This document shows, in pieces, positions 41,158 to 48,315 of a DNA stretch of 64,000 nucleotides. Origin of the DNA: Candidatus Symbiopectobacterium sp. NZEC151. GTDB lineage: Bacteria; Pseudomonadota; Gammaproteobacteria; Enterobacterales; Enterobacteriaceae. Position 1 is the first letter of the stretch. The number at the start of each line of letters is the position of its first letter. Location: NCBI RefSeq assembly GCF_025962655.1, contig NZ_JAGFPE010000005.1:124001-188000 (forward strand). The letters are read 5' to 3'. The notes below the pieces were generated by a model. The model did not search any database and was not told the origin of the DNA. It was given only the letters and a program-made list of their open reading frames with translations. Position numbers and translations under genes: made by a program.

Positions 41158-43047
41158 ATGGCTATCGAAATCAACGTACCGGATATCGGTGCAGATGAAG
41201 TTGAAGTCACCGAGGTGATGGTGAAGGTGGGCGACAAAGTAGAAGCTGAACAGTCGCTGATCACCGTGGAAGGCGACAAAGCCTCCATGGAAGTGCCTTC
41301 TCCTCAGGCTGGCGTGGTGAAAGAGATTAAAGTGGCTGTCGGCGACAAAGTGGCGACGGGCAAACTGATCATGGTCTTCGAAGCAGAGGGTGCGGCGGCA
41401 GCGGCACCGGCTCCGGCGGAAACCAAAGCCGCTGCGCCTGCCCCTGCGGCAGCAGCCAGCGCGGCGAAAGAAGTGGCCGTGCCGGATATCGGCGGCGATG
41501 AAGTTGAAGTTACCGAAATCATGGTGAAAGTGGGCTACAGCGTAAGCGCTGAGCAGTCACTGATCACGGTAGAAGGTGACAAGGCTTCCATGGAAGTCCC
41601 GGCACCGTTCGCTGGTGTGGTGAAAGAGATCAAAATCAACACCGGCGACAAAGTGAAAACCGGCTCGCTGATCATGGTGTTTGAAGTCGCAGGCGCTGCT
41701 GGCGCGGCGGCTCCGGCCCAGCAAGCGGCTCCGGCGGCTGCGCCTGCCGCTGCGGCGTCTGGTCCGAAAGAAGTGAACGTACCGGATATCGGCGGCGACG
41801 AAGTTGAAGTCACTGAAGTGATGGTGAAAGTCGGCGACAAAATTGCCGCTGAGCAATCGCTGATCACCGTAGAAGGCGACAAAGCCTCTATGGAAGTTCC
41901 GGCACCGTTCGCGGGCACCGTGAAAGAGATCAAAGTCAGCACCGGCGATAAAGTGAAAACCGGTTCGCTGATCATGGTGTTTGAAGTAGAAGGCGCTGCG
42001 CCTGCTGCTCCGGCCGCCAAACAAGAAGCCGCACCGGCAGCGCAACCGGCGAAAGCCGCAGCACCGGCACCGGCTGCTGCCAAGGCAGATGCCAAAGGCG
42101 AATTTACTGAAAACGATGCTTACGTTCACGCAACGCCGGTTATCCGCCGCTTGGCGCGTGAGTTCGGTGTAAACCTGGCGAAAGTGAAAGGCAGCGGTCG
42201 TAAAGGCCGTATCCTGCGCGAAGATATCCAGGCTTACGTGAAAGACGCGGTTAAACGCGCTGAATCTGCACCTGCTGCGGGCGCTGCAACCGGCGGTTCT
42301 CTGCCGGGTCTGCTGCCGTGGCCGAAAGTGGACTTCAGCAAGTTCGGTGAAGTGGAAGAAGTTGAACTGGGCCGCATCCAGAAGATCTCGGGTGCCAACC
42401 TGAGCCGTAACTGGGTGGTTATCCCGCACGTTACGCACTTCGACAAAACCGATATCACCGATCTGGAAGCGTTCCGTAAACAGCAGAACGTGGAAGCAGA
42501 AAAACGTAAACTGGACGTGAAGATCACCCCTGTGGTGTTCATCATGAAAGCCGTTGCCACTGCGCTTGAGCAGATGCCGCGTTTCAACAGCTCGCTGTCT
42601 GAAGATGCTCAACGTCTGACGCTGAAGAAATACATCAACATCGGTGTTGCCGTTGATACGCCGAATGGTCTGGTGGTTCCGGTGTTTAAAGACGTGAACA
42701 AGAAAGGCATCATCGAGCTGTCTCGCGAACTGATGGCTATCTCCAAGAAAGCACGTGACGGTAAGCTGACTGCGGGCGAAATGCAGGGTGGCTGCTTCAC
42801 TATCTCCAGCATCGGTGGCCTCGGCACCACGCACTTCGCGCCGATCGTCAACGCGCCGGAAGTGGCTATCCTGGGTGTGTCCAAGTCTGCGATGGAACCG
42901 GTCTGGAATGGTAAAGAGTTTACGCCGCGTCTGATGATGCCGATCTCTCTGTCCTTCGACCACCGTGTCATTGACGGTGCTGATGGTGCTCGCTTTATCA
43001 CCATCATCAACAACACCTTGTCTGACATCCGCCGCCTGGTGATGTAA
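41158..43047 (+). CDS. aceF: dihydrolipoamide acetyltransferase AceF (E2)
   Basis: AceF is the core of the pyruvate dehydrogenase complex and transfers acetyl groups to CoA. The ATG at 41158 gives 629 residues starting [11 protein letters not shown], one fewer than E. coli; the frame is open further upstream only inside aceE. Three lipoyl domains are present, each with the lipoylated lysine in GDKASMEVP (near residues 41, 144 and 244), joined by Ala/Pro-rich linkers. Then come the E3-binding domain ([20 protein letters not shown]) and the catalytic domain ending with [15 protein letters not shown]. Confidence 0.97.
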   Translation: MAIEINVPDIGADEVEVTEVMVKVGDKVEAEQSLITVEGDKASMEVPSPQAGVVKEIKVAVGDKVATGKLIMVFEAEGAAAAAPAPAETKAAAPAPAAAASAAKEVAVPDIGGDEVEVTEIMVKVGYSVSAEQSLITVEGDKASMEVPAPFAGVVKEIKINTGDKVKTGSLIMVFEVAGAAGAAAPAQQAAPAAAPAAAASGPKEVNVPDIGGDEVEVTEVMVKVGDKIAAEQSLITVEGDKASMEVPAPFAGTVKEIKVSTGDKVKTGSLIMVFEVEGAAPAAPAAKQEAAPAAQPAKAAAPAPAAAKADAKGEFTENDAYVHATPVIRRLAREFGVNLAKVKGSGRKGRILREDIQAYVKDAVKRAESAPAAGAATGGSLPGLLPWPKVDFSKFGEVEEVELGRIQKISGANLSRNWVVIPHVTHFDKTDITDLEAFRKQQNVEAEKRKLDVKITPVVFIMKAVATALEQMPRFNSSLSEDAQRLTLKKYINIGVAVDTPNGLVVPVFKDVNKKGIIELSRELMAISKKARDGKLTAGEMQGGCFTISSIGGLGTTHFAPIVNAPEVAILGVSKSAMEPVWNGKEFTPRLMMPISLSFDHRVIDGADGARFITIINNTLSDIRRLVM

Positions 43048-43050
43048 TCG

Positions 43051-43079
43051 AAAAAGCCGGCCTTACGGTCGGCTTTTTT
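43051..43079 (+). terminator. rho-independent terminator after aceF
   Basis: AAAAAGCCGgCC and GGtCGGCTTTTTT form a stem with a TTAC loop and a six-T tail, directly behind the aceF stop. lpd can thus be transcribed separately from its own promoter, as in E. coli. Confidence 0.88.
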
Positions 43080-43263
43080 CTGATAAGCTGTTATTTGCTA
43101 CAGCTGTCAGTGATTAAGGACAAATCGTGAGTCGCTTGTTGTTTCAAAATTGTTAACCATTTTGTAAACTACAGTGGCAAAAGACACGTCCCGGTGGAAG
43201 AGGGCGTTAAGACTCAATAATAATGACGTCACAGACCCGCCGGAAATCAATTAAGAGGTCATG

Positions 43264-44688
43264 ATGAGTACAGAAATTAAAGCTCAGGTAGTGGTACTGG
43301 GTGCTGGCCCTGCGGGTTACTCTGCGGCGTTCCGCTGCGCGGACCTGGGGCTGGAAACCGTACTGGTAGAGCGCTACTCCACGCTGGGTGGTGTGTGTCT
43401 GAACGTGGGCTGTATCCCTTCTAAAGCGTTGCTGCACGTAGCAAAAGTTATCGAAGAAGCCAAAGCGCTGGCGGAGCACGGTATCGTGTTTGGCGAACCG
43501 CAAACCGACATCGACAAAATCCGTCTGTGGAAAGAGAAGGTTATCACCCAGTTGACGGGCGGTCTGGCCGGTATGGCGAAAGGCCGTAAAGTGAAAGTGG
43601 TCAACGGTCTGGGTAATTTTACCGGTGCCAATACGCTGGAAGTTGACGGTGCCGAAGGCAAAACCGTGATCAACTTTGATAACGCGATCATCGCCGCCGG
43701 TTCTCGTCCGATTCAACTGCCGTTTATTCCTCATGATGACCCGCGCGTGTGGGATTCCACTGATGCGCTGGAACTGAAAAGCGTTCCGGGACGTCTGCTG
43801 GTGATGGGCGGCGGTATTATCGGCCTGGAAATGGGCACCGTGTACCATTCGCTGGGTTCTCAGATCGACGTGGTTGAAATGTTCGATCAGGTGATCCCGG
43901 CTGCGGATAAAGACATCGTTAAAGTCTTCACCAAGCGCATCAGCAAGAAATTCAACCTGATGCTAGAAACCAAGGTGACGGCGGTAGAAGCCAAAGAAGA
44001 CGGTATCTACGTCTCGATGGAAGGCAAGAAAGCCCCTGCTGAACCGCAACGTTATGACGCGGTGCTGGTGGCTATCGGCCGTGTACCGAACGGTAAAAAC
44101 CTCGATGCCGGCAAAGCGGGCGTGGAAGTTGACGAGCGCGGCTTTATCCACGTTGACAAACAATTGCGCACCAACGTGCCGCACATCTACGCTATCGGCG
44201 ACATCGTCGGTCAGCCGATGCTGGCGCACAAAGGCGTGCATGAAGGTCACGTAGCCGCTGAAGTTATCGCGGGCAAAAAACACTACTTCGATCCGAAAGT
44301 GATCCCGTCCATTGCCTACACCGAGCCGGAAGTGGCATGGGTTGGCCTGACAGAGAAAGAAGCGAAAGAGAAAGGTATCAGTTTCGAAACGGCTACTTTC
44401 CCGTGGGCGGCGTCTGGCCGTGCTATCGCGTCTGACTGCGCAGACGGCATGACCAAACTGATTTTCGACAAAGAAACGCACCGTGTTATTGGTGGCGCGA
44501 TTGTCGGTACCAACGGCGGCGAGCTGCTGGGTGAAATCGGTCTGGCGATCGAAATGGGCTGTGATGCGGAAGACATCGCGCTGACCATTCACGCCCACCC
44601 GACGCTGCACGAATCTGTTGGCCTGGCGGCTGAAGTGTTCGAAGGCAGCATCACCGACCTGCCGAACCCGAAAGCGAAGAAAAAATAA
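43264..44688 (+). CDS. lpd: dihydrolipoamide dehydrogenase Lpd (E3)
   Basis: Lpd is the FAD flavoenzyme that reoxidises dihydrolipoamide in the pyruvate and 2-oxoglutarate dehydrogenase complexes and the glycine cleavage system. The second of two adjacent ATG codons (43264) gives 474 residues, the E. coli length. The FAD loop is VVVLGAGPAGYSAAFR, the redox disulfide is in GGVCLNVGCIPSKALLH, the NAD loop is GGGIIGLEMG, and the His-Glu active-site motif is HAHPTLHE. The 180-base upstream gap holds an AT-rich promoter region with TTGTTAACCATTTTGTAAAC, reminiscent of ArcA sites. Confidence 0.97.
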   Translation: MSTEIKAQVVVLGAGPAGYSAAFRCADLGLETVLVERYSTLGGVCLNVGCIPSKALLHVAKVIEEAKALAEHGIVFGEPQTDIDKIRLWKEKVITQLTGGLAGMAKGRKVKVVNGLGNFTGANTLEVDGAEGKTVINFDNAIIAAGSRPIQLPFIPHDDPRVWDSTDALELKSVPGRLLVMGGGIIGLEMGTVYHSLGSQIDVVEMFDQVIPAADKDIVKVFTKRISKKFNLMLETKVTAVEAKEDGIYVSMEGKKAPAEPQRYDAVLVAIGRVPNGKNLDAGKAGVEVDERGFIHVDKQLRTNVPHIYAIGDIVGQPMLAHKGVHEGHVAAEVIAGKKHYFDPKVIPSIAYTEPEVAWVGLTEKEAKEKGISFETATFPWAASGRAIASDCADGMTKLIFDKETHRVIGGAIVGTNGGELLGEIGLAIEMGCDAEDIALTIHAHPTLHESVGLAAEVFEGSITDLPNPKAKKK

Positions 44689-44709
44689 GTTTTCAGGTTT
44701 GCAGGCATG

Positions 44710-44740
44710 AAAATCCGGCGCTCAGACGCCGGATTTTTTT
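44710..44740 (+). terminator. rho-independent terminator after lpd
   Basis: AAATCCGGCG and CGCCGGATTT form a perfect stem around CTCAGA, with a further T-run. It ends the lpd transcript. Confidence 0.92.
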
Positions 44741-44815
44741 TATCTCTGTTTTATCCCCGACAAAAGCTAGCACGCTAACACTTTTTACTTTTCCTGCTAT
44801 ACATCGAAAATCAAA

Positions 44816-44860
44816 ACGGTATTTTAAAAACTGGCATTTTAAAAACCGGCATTTTAAAAA
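44816..44860 (+). repeat. three 15-bp tandem repeats upstream of the oxidoreductase gene
   Basis: Three head-to-tail copies read ACGGTATTTTAAAAA, CTGGCATTTTAAAAA and CCGGCATTTTAAAAA. They end 26 bases before the ATG at 44887, close to where a promoter or operator would sit. Each copy contains the near-palindrome ATTTTAAAA. They may be binding sites for a regulator or simply slippage of a 15-bp unit. Confidence 0.85.
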
Positions 44861-44886
44861 TAGAGCAGGTTGATAGAGGAAAAGAG

Positions 44887-45876
44887 ATGGCAACCATCAA
44901 ATGGGCAATCATGGGCACCGGCACTATTGCGAAAAGCTTCGCACAAGGGCTGGGCCAGTTAAGCGATGCGGAGCTTTATGCCGTAGGTTCTCGTTCTTTG
45001 CAACATGCCGAACAGTTTGGCGAGCATTTTCCCGCGCAGAAATACTACGGCAGCTATGAGGCGTTGGTGAGCGATCCCGATGTCGACGTGGTCTACATTG
45101 CCACCCCCAACAGCGCCCATAAAGACAATATCTTGTTATGTCTGAATCACGGTAAATCAGTGCTGTGCGAAAAGCCGTTTACCCTGAATCGTCATGAAAC
45201 CGCAGAGGTTATCCGCGTCGCGCGTGAAAAAAATCTTTTTCTGATGGAAGGCATGTGGACGCGCTTCTTCCCGGTTTATAGACAAGTCCGTGAATGGCTT
45301 GATGCCGATACTATCGGCCCGGTGCGTATGGTCAGCGCCGATTTCGGTTTTCGCCGTGAAGGGCCCGCCGAGGATCGCAAAGTGGGCTTGCATCGCGGCG
45401 GCGGCGCATTAATGGATGTCGGGGTTTACCCTATTTCGTTTGCATCCTGGGTCTTCCAGCAGGTTCCGTCCACGATCACCGGCGTTGCCAGCCTGTACGA
45501 AACCGGTGTGGATGACCTTTCGGCCATGACGCTGCTCTACCCGGATGGACAAGTGGCGGTGTTGTCCTGCTCGATCAACACCCCAACGCAAAAAGAAGCG
45601 CGGATTATCGGCAATAAAGGGACCATCGTTATTCCCGAATTCTCCAAAGCGACCTCCGCCACGCTGGCGGTGATCGGCGAAGCACCTATAACGGTAACCT
45701 CCCCGCTTGAAGGCAATGGCTATAACTACCAGGCCGCCGCTGTGATGGCATGTTTGCGCGCAGGAAAAACCGAATGTGAGCTGATGCCGCTCGATGAGAG
45801 CCAGGCGATTATGGCGCAGATGGATGAATTGCGGCGGCAGTGGGGGGTTGTGTTTCCGGGGGAGGATAAACAGTGA
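44887..45876 (+). CDS. Gfo/Idh/MocA-family NAD(P)-dependent oxidoreductase
   Basis: This 329-residue protein has an N-terminal Rossmann domain (KWAIMGTGTIAKSFAQGL) and the family signature CEKPFTLNRHE near residue 97, where the EKP lysine acts in catalysis. It ends with an alpha/beta substrate domain containing GGGALMDVGVYPISFASWVF. Such enzymes oxidise or reduce sugars, polyols and dihydrodiols. The sequence resembles the dihydrodiol dehydrogenase-like branch, but the substrate cannot be inferred. It is a single-gene unit with its own terminator hairpin. Confidence 0.88.
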   Translation: MATIKWAIMGTGTIAKSFAQGLGQLSDAELYAVGSRSLQHAEQFGEHFPAQKYYGSYEALVSDPDVDVVYIATPNSAHKDNILLCLNHGKSVLCEKPFTLNRHETAEVIRVAREKNLFLMEGMWTRFFPVYRQVREWLDADTIGPVRMVSADFGFRREGPAEDRKVGLHRGGGALMDVGVYPISFASWVFQQVPSTITGVASLYETGVDDLSAMTLLYPDGQVAVLSCSINTPTQKEARIIGNKGTIVIPEFSKATSATLAVIGEAPITVTSPLEGNGYNYQAAAVMACLRAGKTECELMPLDESQAIMAQMDELRRQWGVVFPGEDKQ

Positions 45877-45882
45877 TTTAAA

Positions 45883-45917
45883 CAAGGTCGTGTGTGCGTT
45901 GGGCAATCACGACCTTG
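45883..45917. terminator. hairpin between convergent genes
   Basis: CAAGGTCGTG (45883-45892) is the perfect complement of CACGACCTTG (45908-45917). It lies between the convergent oxidoreductase and pentapeptide-repeat genes. T-tracts are weak on both strands, so it is only a probable bidirectional terminator. Confidence 0.55.
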
Positions 45918-45952
45918 GTCTCTCTATTAGCAAATACGTTTTATTTGACAGC

Positions 45953-46975
45953 TTAAGTCGGAGTACGAGTAAATATGGGCGCTTGTTTGTTTTGCTCAAG
46001 CAAAGTGCCCGTCAATATCGCATCTTTTAAACTCGTATGTGACATTTTGGTGTTTGTCAGGCTGGCATTCTTCAGGTCTGATTTGTCTAATCTTGCTCTC
46101 GTTAGATTTGCGTATCGGAAATTGGCATTGGGGAGTTTCGCGTCGACCACACTTGCTCTGCTCAGATTGGCGTTAGAAAAATTGGCGCGCTCTAAATCAG
46201 CCCTATTCAGGATGATATTGTGTGCTTTGGCATGTGAGAAATTGGTATCAAAGCCGGTCACCGCCACTAATTTTGCATCTTGAAGGTTTGCTTCTGTGAA
46301 GTCGGTTGCACCGAGCGTTGCCTTATCCATATCCGTTTTGGACAAGTTCGCCCGGGAAAAAGAGGCTCCAGCCAAGTTGGCACCCGATAAGTTAGCCTTG
46401 TACAGATTTGTGCCTACTAACAATGATCCCGTCAGATTTGCGCCGGATAAGTCAGTTTTTGCCAGTTGCGCACCGCTCAAATCCATGTTAGTGAGATTGT
46501 TGTTAGCTAATGAGGTTGTGGCTAAATTAACATTGCGTAAATCAATTTTTCCTTCATTGGTCAACGGGGATGAGGGAAGAGGTAGGTGATGTTGGGCGCG
46601 AAATACCAGAGACTTACATACGTTTTTATAGATGGACGATTGAATTTTCCCCTGCGCCTTTTTACCGTTCTTCTCAACCTGAACATTTATCTGCGCGCCT
46701 TCGTTGTTTTTTCCAGGAGAGGTGAAGGTGATGGTGTATCCCGAATGGTTGACCGTCATTATTTCGGGTATTTCTCTCTCGGCGACAAGGGTGCTTGTTA
46801 ATGCCTGAATAAATGCATCGTGCTTTCTTTCATTGGTGTCACGTAGACCGCCAAAACTAAAGAAATTCATAATGTATTCTAATAGTGTGCGGGGAGCGAT
46901 GGCTTTGTCTTTGGCCGAATCAGTGCCTACACCGGTAACACAGGATACTATTTCTGACATGCTTGCGATGCTCAT
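45953..46975 (-). CDS. PipB2-like pentapeptide-repeat protein, putative type III secreted effector
   Basis: The 340-residue protein resembles Salmonella PipB/PipB2. Its N-terminal part has APRTLLEYIMNFFSFGGLRD, which parallels SPKTILEYIINFFTCGGIRR of PipB2 as I recall it. Next are a matching SPGKNNEGAQINVQVEK segment and a CKSLVFRAQHHLPLP segment. From about residue 145 it consists of pentapeptide repeats A(D/N)LXX (for example DLSGANLTG, ANLSGANLAGA) forming a right-handed beta-helix. The ATG at 46975 has AGGGA seven bases upstream and gives the family length; an ATG at 47035 has no ribosome-binding site. The LFNEF kinesin-binding end of PipB2 is missing. No secretion apparatus is in the window. 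Confidence 0.75.
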   Translation of the reverse strand: MSIASMSEIVSCVTGVGTDSAKDKAIAPRTLLEYIMNFFSFGGLRDTNERKHDAFIQALTSTLVAEREIPEIMTVNHSGYTITFTSPGKNNEGAQINVQVEKNGKKAQGKIQSSIYKNVCKSLVFRAQHHLPLPSSPLTNEGKIDLRNVNLATTSLANNNLTNMDLSGAQLAKTDLSGANLTGSLLVGTNLYKANLSGANLAGASFSRANLSKTDMDKATLGATDFTEANLQDAKLVAVTGFDTNFSHAKAHNIILNRADLERANFSNANLSRASVVDAKLPNANFRYANLTRARLDKSDLKNASLTNTKMSHTSLKDAILTGTLLEQNKQAPIFTRTPT

Positions 46976-47084
46976 CTTTCGATCCCTAAATACAGTGAAA
47001 GGATTTATAATGACGAATTCCTTTTTTAATGCCATAGGGTGAAAGGAGGGGCTGGGATGGTTACCTCATCAATTCTATTGCCAG

Positions 47085-47148
47085 TATGCCCGTCGTTGTG
47101 TCTTCTGCGTGCAGTTGGCTGCCTGCAACGTGAAGCATGATGGGTATA
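47085..47148. repeat. degenerate, internally deleted ERIC-like element
   Basis: The right end, CTGCAACGTGAAGCATGATG then GGTATA, matches the ERIC terminus at three quarters or more of its positions. The left end, TATGCCCGTC, and the core GTTGGCTGC also fit, but the rest is deleted or diverged. It lies between the orphan immunity gene and the PipB2-like gene. Confidence 0.55.
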
Positions 47149-47175
47149 TGTGGCTAAAGAAAGCCACATATACCC
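47142..47175. repeat. perfect 14-bp inverted repeat
   Basis: GGGTATATGTGGCT (47142-47155) and AGCCACATATACCC (47162-47175) are exact complements around a 6-base loop, 24 bases past the orphan immunity gene stop. There is no T-tract on the minus strand. The left arm starts in the end of the ERIC-like element. It may stabilise or end the cdi transcript. Confidence 0.7.
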
Positions 47176-47198
47176 TTGATACTCAGAATAACCCGTTA

Positions 47199-47702
47199 TT
47201 ACATCTTGTTTTTACAGCGTGAAAAGGCCAGGCGCAATGCGGCTCCGATTTCTTCATGAGTGCTATTATCAGGAATGATAACGTAATCGGATTCCGCAAT
47301 GCCATTTCCAGACCAGCCATCGAGCCTGTCATGTACGGAAGGTCTTATGGTGAGCATGCCATTGAGTTGGCAAATGCCACACCGAAGCATGTTTTTAAAC
47401 AGGGCCCTCTTTGTTTTGTAACTATAAGTATTCATCATCTCCCCCACCCATTGGTCGAATGAAATACTTGCGTTATCACGATCGAAGAAATGATGATCAT
47501 CAGGGTCGACAACCCTGCTGGCTGATAATGCAGTCAGTAGGGTAATTCCGAGCACTTCATTACTGCATTCTGGCATAAGGAGATGACTTTTGGTTTCAGG
47601 GTCATCTCGTAATAATCCATAACCTGAATATGTTTCAATGCAATAGAAATCGTTATTAAATAGCGCGCCAGCATTAAGCCCCTGCTCTTGTGCCTGATTC
47701 AT
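47199..47702 (-). CDS. orphan CDI immunity protein (CdiI, DUF1436 type)
   Basis: This 167-residue protein resembles the DUF1436 family of contact-dependent growth inhibition immunity proteins. Characteristic stretches are FDQWVGEMMNTYSYKTKRAL, LDGWSGNGIAESDYVIIPDN and EEIGAALRLAFSRC. It starts with an ATGA overlap on the stop of a broken toxin tail (47699-47902) and lies behind the terminator of the intact cdiBAI unit. This is the usual place of an orphan toxin/immunity cassette left after toxin exchange. It looks intact and may still protect against siblings that carry the matching toxin. Confidence 0.75.
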   Translation of the reverse strand: MNQAQEQGLNAGALFNNDFYCIETYSGYGLLRDDPETKSHLLMPECSNEVLGITLLTALSASRVVDPDDHHFFDRDNASISFDQWVGEMMNTYSYKTKRALFKNMLRCGICQLNGMLTIRPSVHDRLDGWSGNGIAESDYVIIPDNSTHEEIGAALRLAFSRCKNKM

Positions 47703-47902
47703 TCTTTCACCACCGTGATTTTAACTTTCACATTTTTCTCAGAACCATAGACTATGGCCTTGTTGGTTTGTTCCCACTGCTTGGGTTATGTCGTTTTCGG
47801 GATCGCGATGACCACCTCACGTTTAGAAATATTTGTTAATTTGTTGCGTGTCTGAAATTTACTCACCATTCCAGATGGTTTGATTTTACATGAGTGTAAT
47901 AG
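47699..47902 (-). pseudogene. 3' remnant of a displaced CdiA toxin domain with a nonsense codon
   Basis: The minus strand reads KPSGMVSKFQTRNKLTNISK, then REVVIAIPKTT, a TAA at 47786-47788, then PKQWEQTNKAIVYGSEKN and VKVKITVVKE and a TGA that overlaps the orphan immunity start. Both sides of the TAA stay in one frame and read as one protein, so a single CAA-to-TAA change is likely. No start codon or upstream toxin sequence is present: an in-frame TAA at 47903 and the cdiI terminator cut it off. The tail looks like the end of a nuclease-type CdiA C-terminal domain, but I cannot name the family with certainty. Confidence 0.7.
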
Positions 47903-47910
47903 TTATGGAG

Positions 47911-47940
47911 AAAAAAATCCCGACTCGATGGTCGGGATCT
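47911..47940 (-). terminator. rho-independent terminator after cdiI
   Basis: On the minus strand ATCCCGAC pairs with GTCGGGAT around a CATCGA loop and is followed by a T-run of seven. It lies just past the cdiI stop and separates the active cdi unit from the orphan module. Confidence 0.9.
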
Positions 47941-47949
47941 TCATCATTA

Positions 47950-48315
47950 TTACTTAATCGGGTAATTGTAATGGTCTGGTATTTTATAATCTTCAGGGAA
48001 ATTTTCTATATTGGGAATTCTTGAAAAAAGATCAATATCTTCTCTTGTTTGATAAAGAACCCCATAGATTCCAGATAAAAATGTTGATATACGTAACAAT
48101 GCTGCTTGCATTGCTAATTCATCATTATTTTCTTTTGCTTTAAAAAATAATTTGATAGTTAAGTTAAGCTTTGCTACATCATCTTCAATGCTTTTAACGA
48201 TTGAGTCATTTTCTGATAAATAAAGGCTATCTTTATCAAACTCTTTTCCAATGTTTTGTTTTAACACTTCTAAATAAATATCTTTAAATTGATCTAGCAG
48301 AATGATATCAATCAT
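47950..48315 (-). CDS. cdiI: CDI immunity protein CdiI (resident)
   Basis: This 121-residue acidic, AT-rich, apparently all-helical protein starts in a 4-bp ATGA overlap with the cdiA stop, the arrangement expected for the cognate immunity gene. Segments such as DDVAKLNLTIKLFFKAKENN and QAALLRISTFLSGIYGVLY suggest helices. I do not recognise the family; the role is inferred from position alone. It should bind and neutralise the CdiA C-terminal toxin in the cytoplasm. Confidence 0.7.
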   Translation of the reverse strand: MIDIILLDQFKDIYLEVLKQNIGKEFDKDSLYLSENDSIVKSIEDDVAKLNLTIKLFFKAKENNDELAMQAALLRISTFLSGIYGVLYQTREDIDLFSRIPNIENFPEDYKIPDHYNYPIK

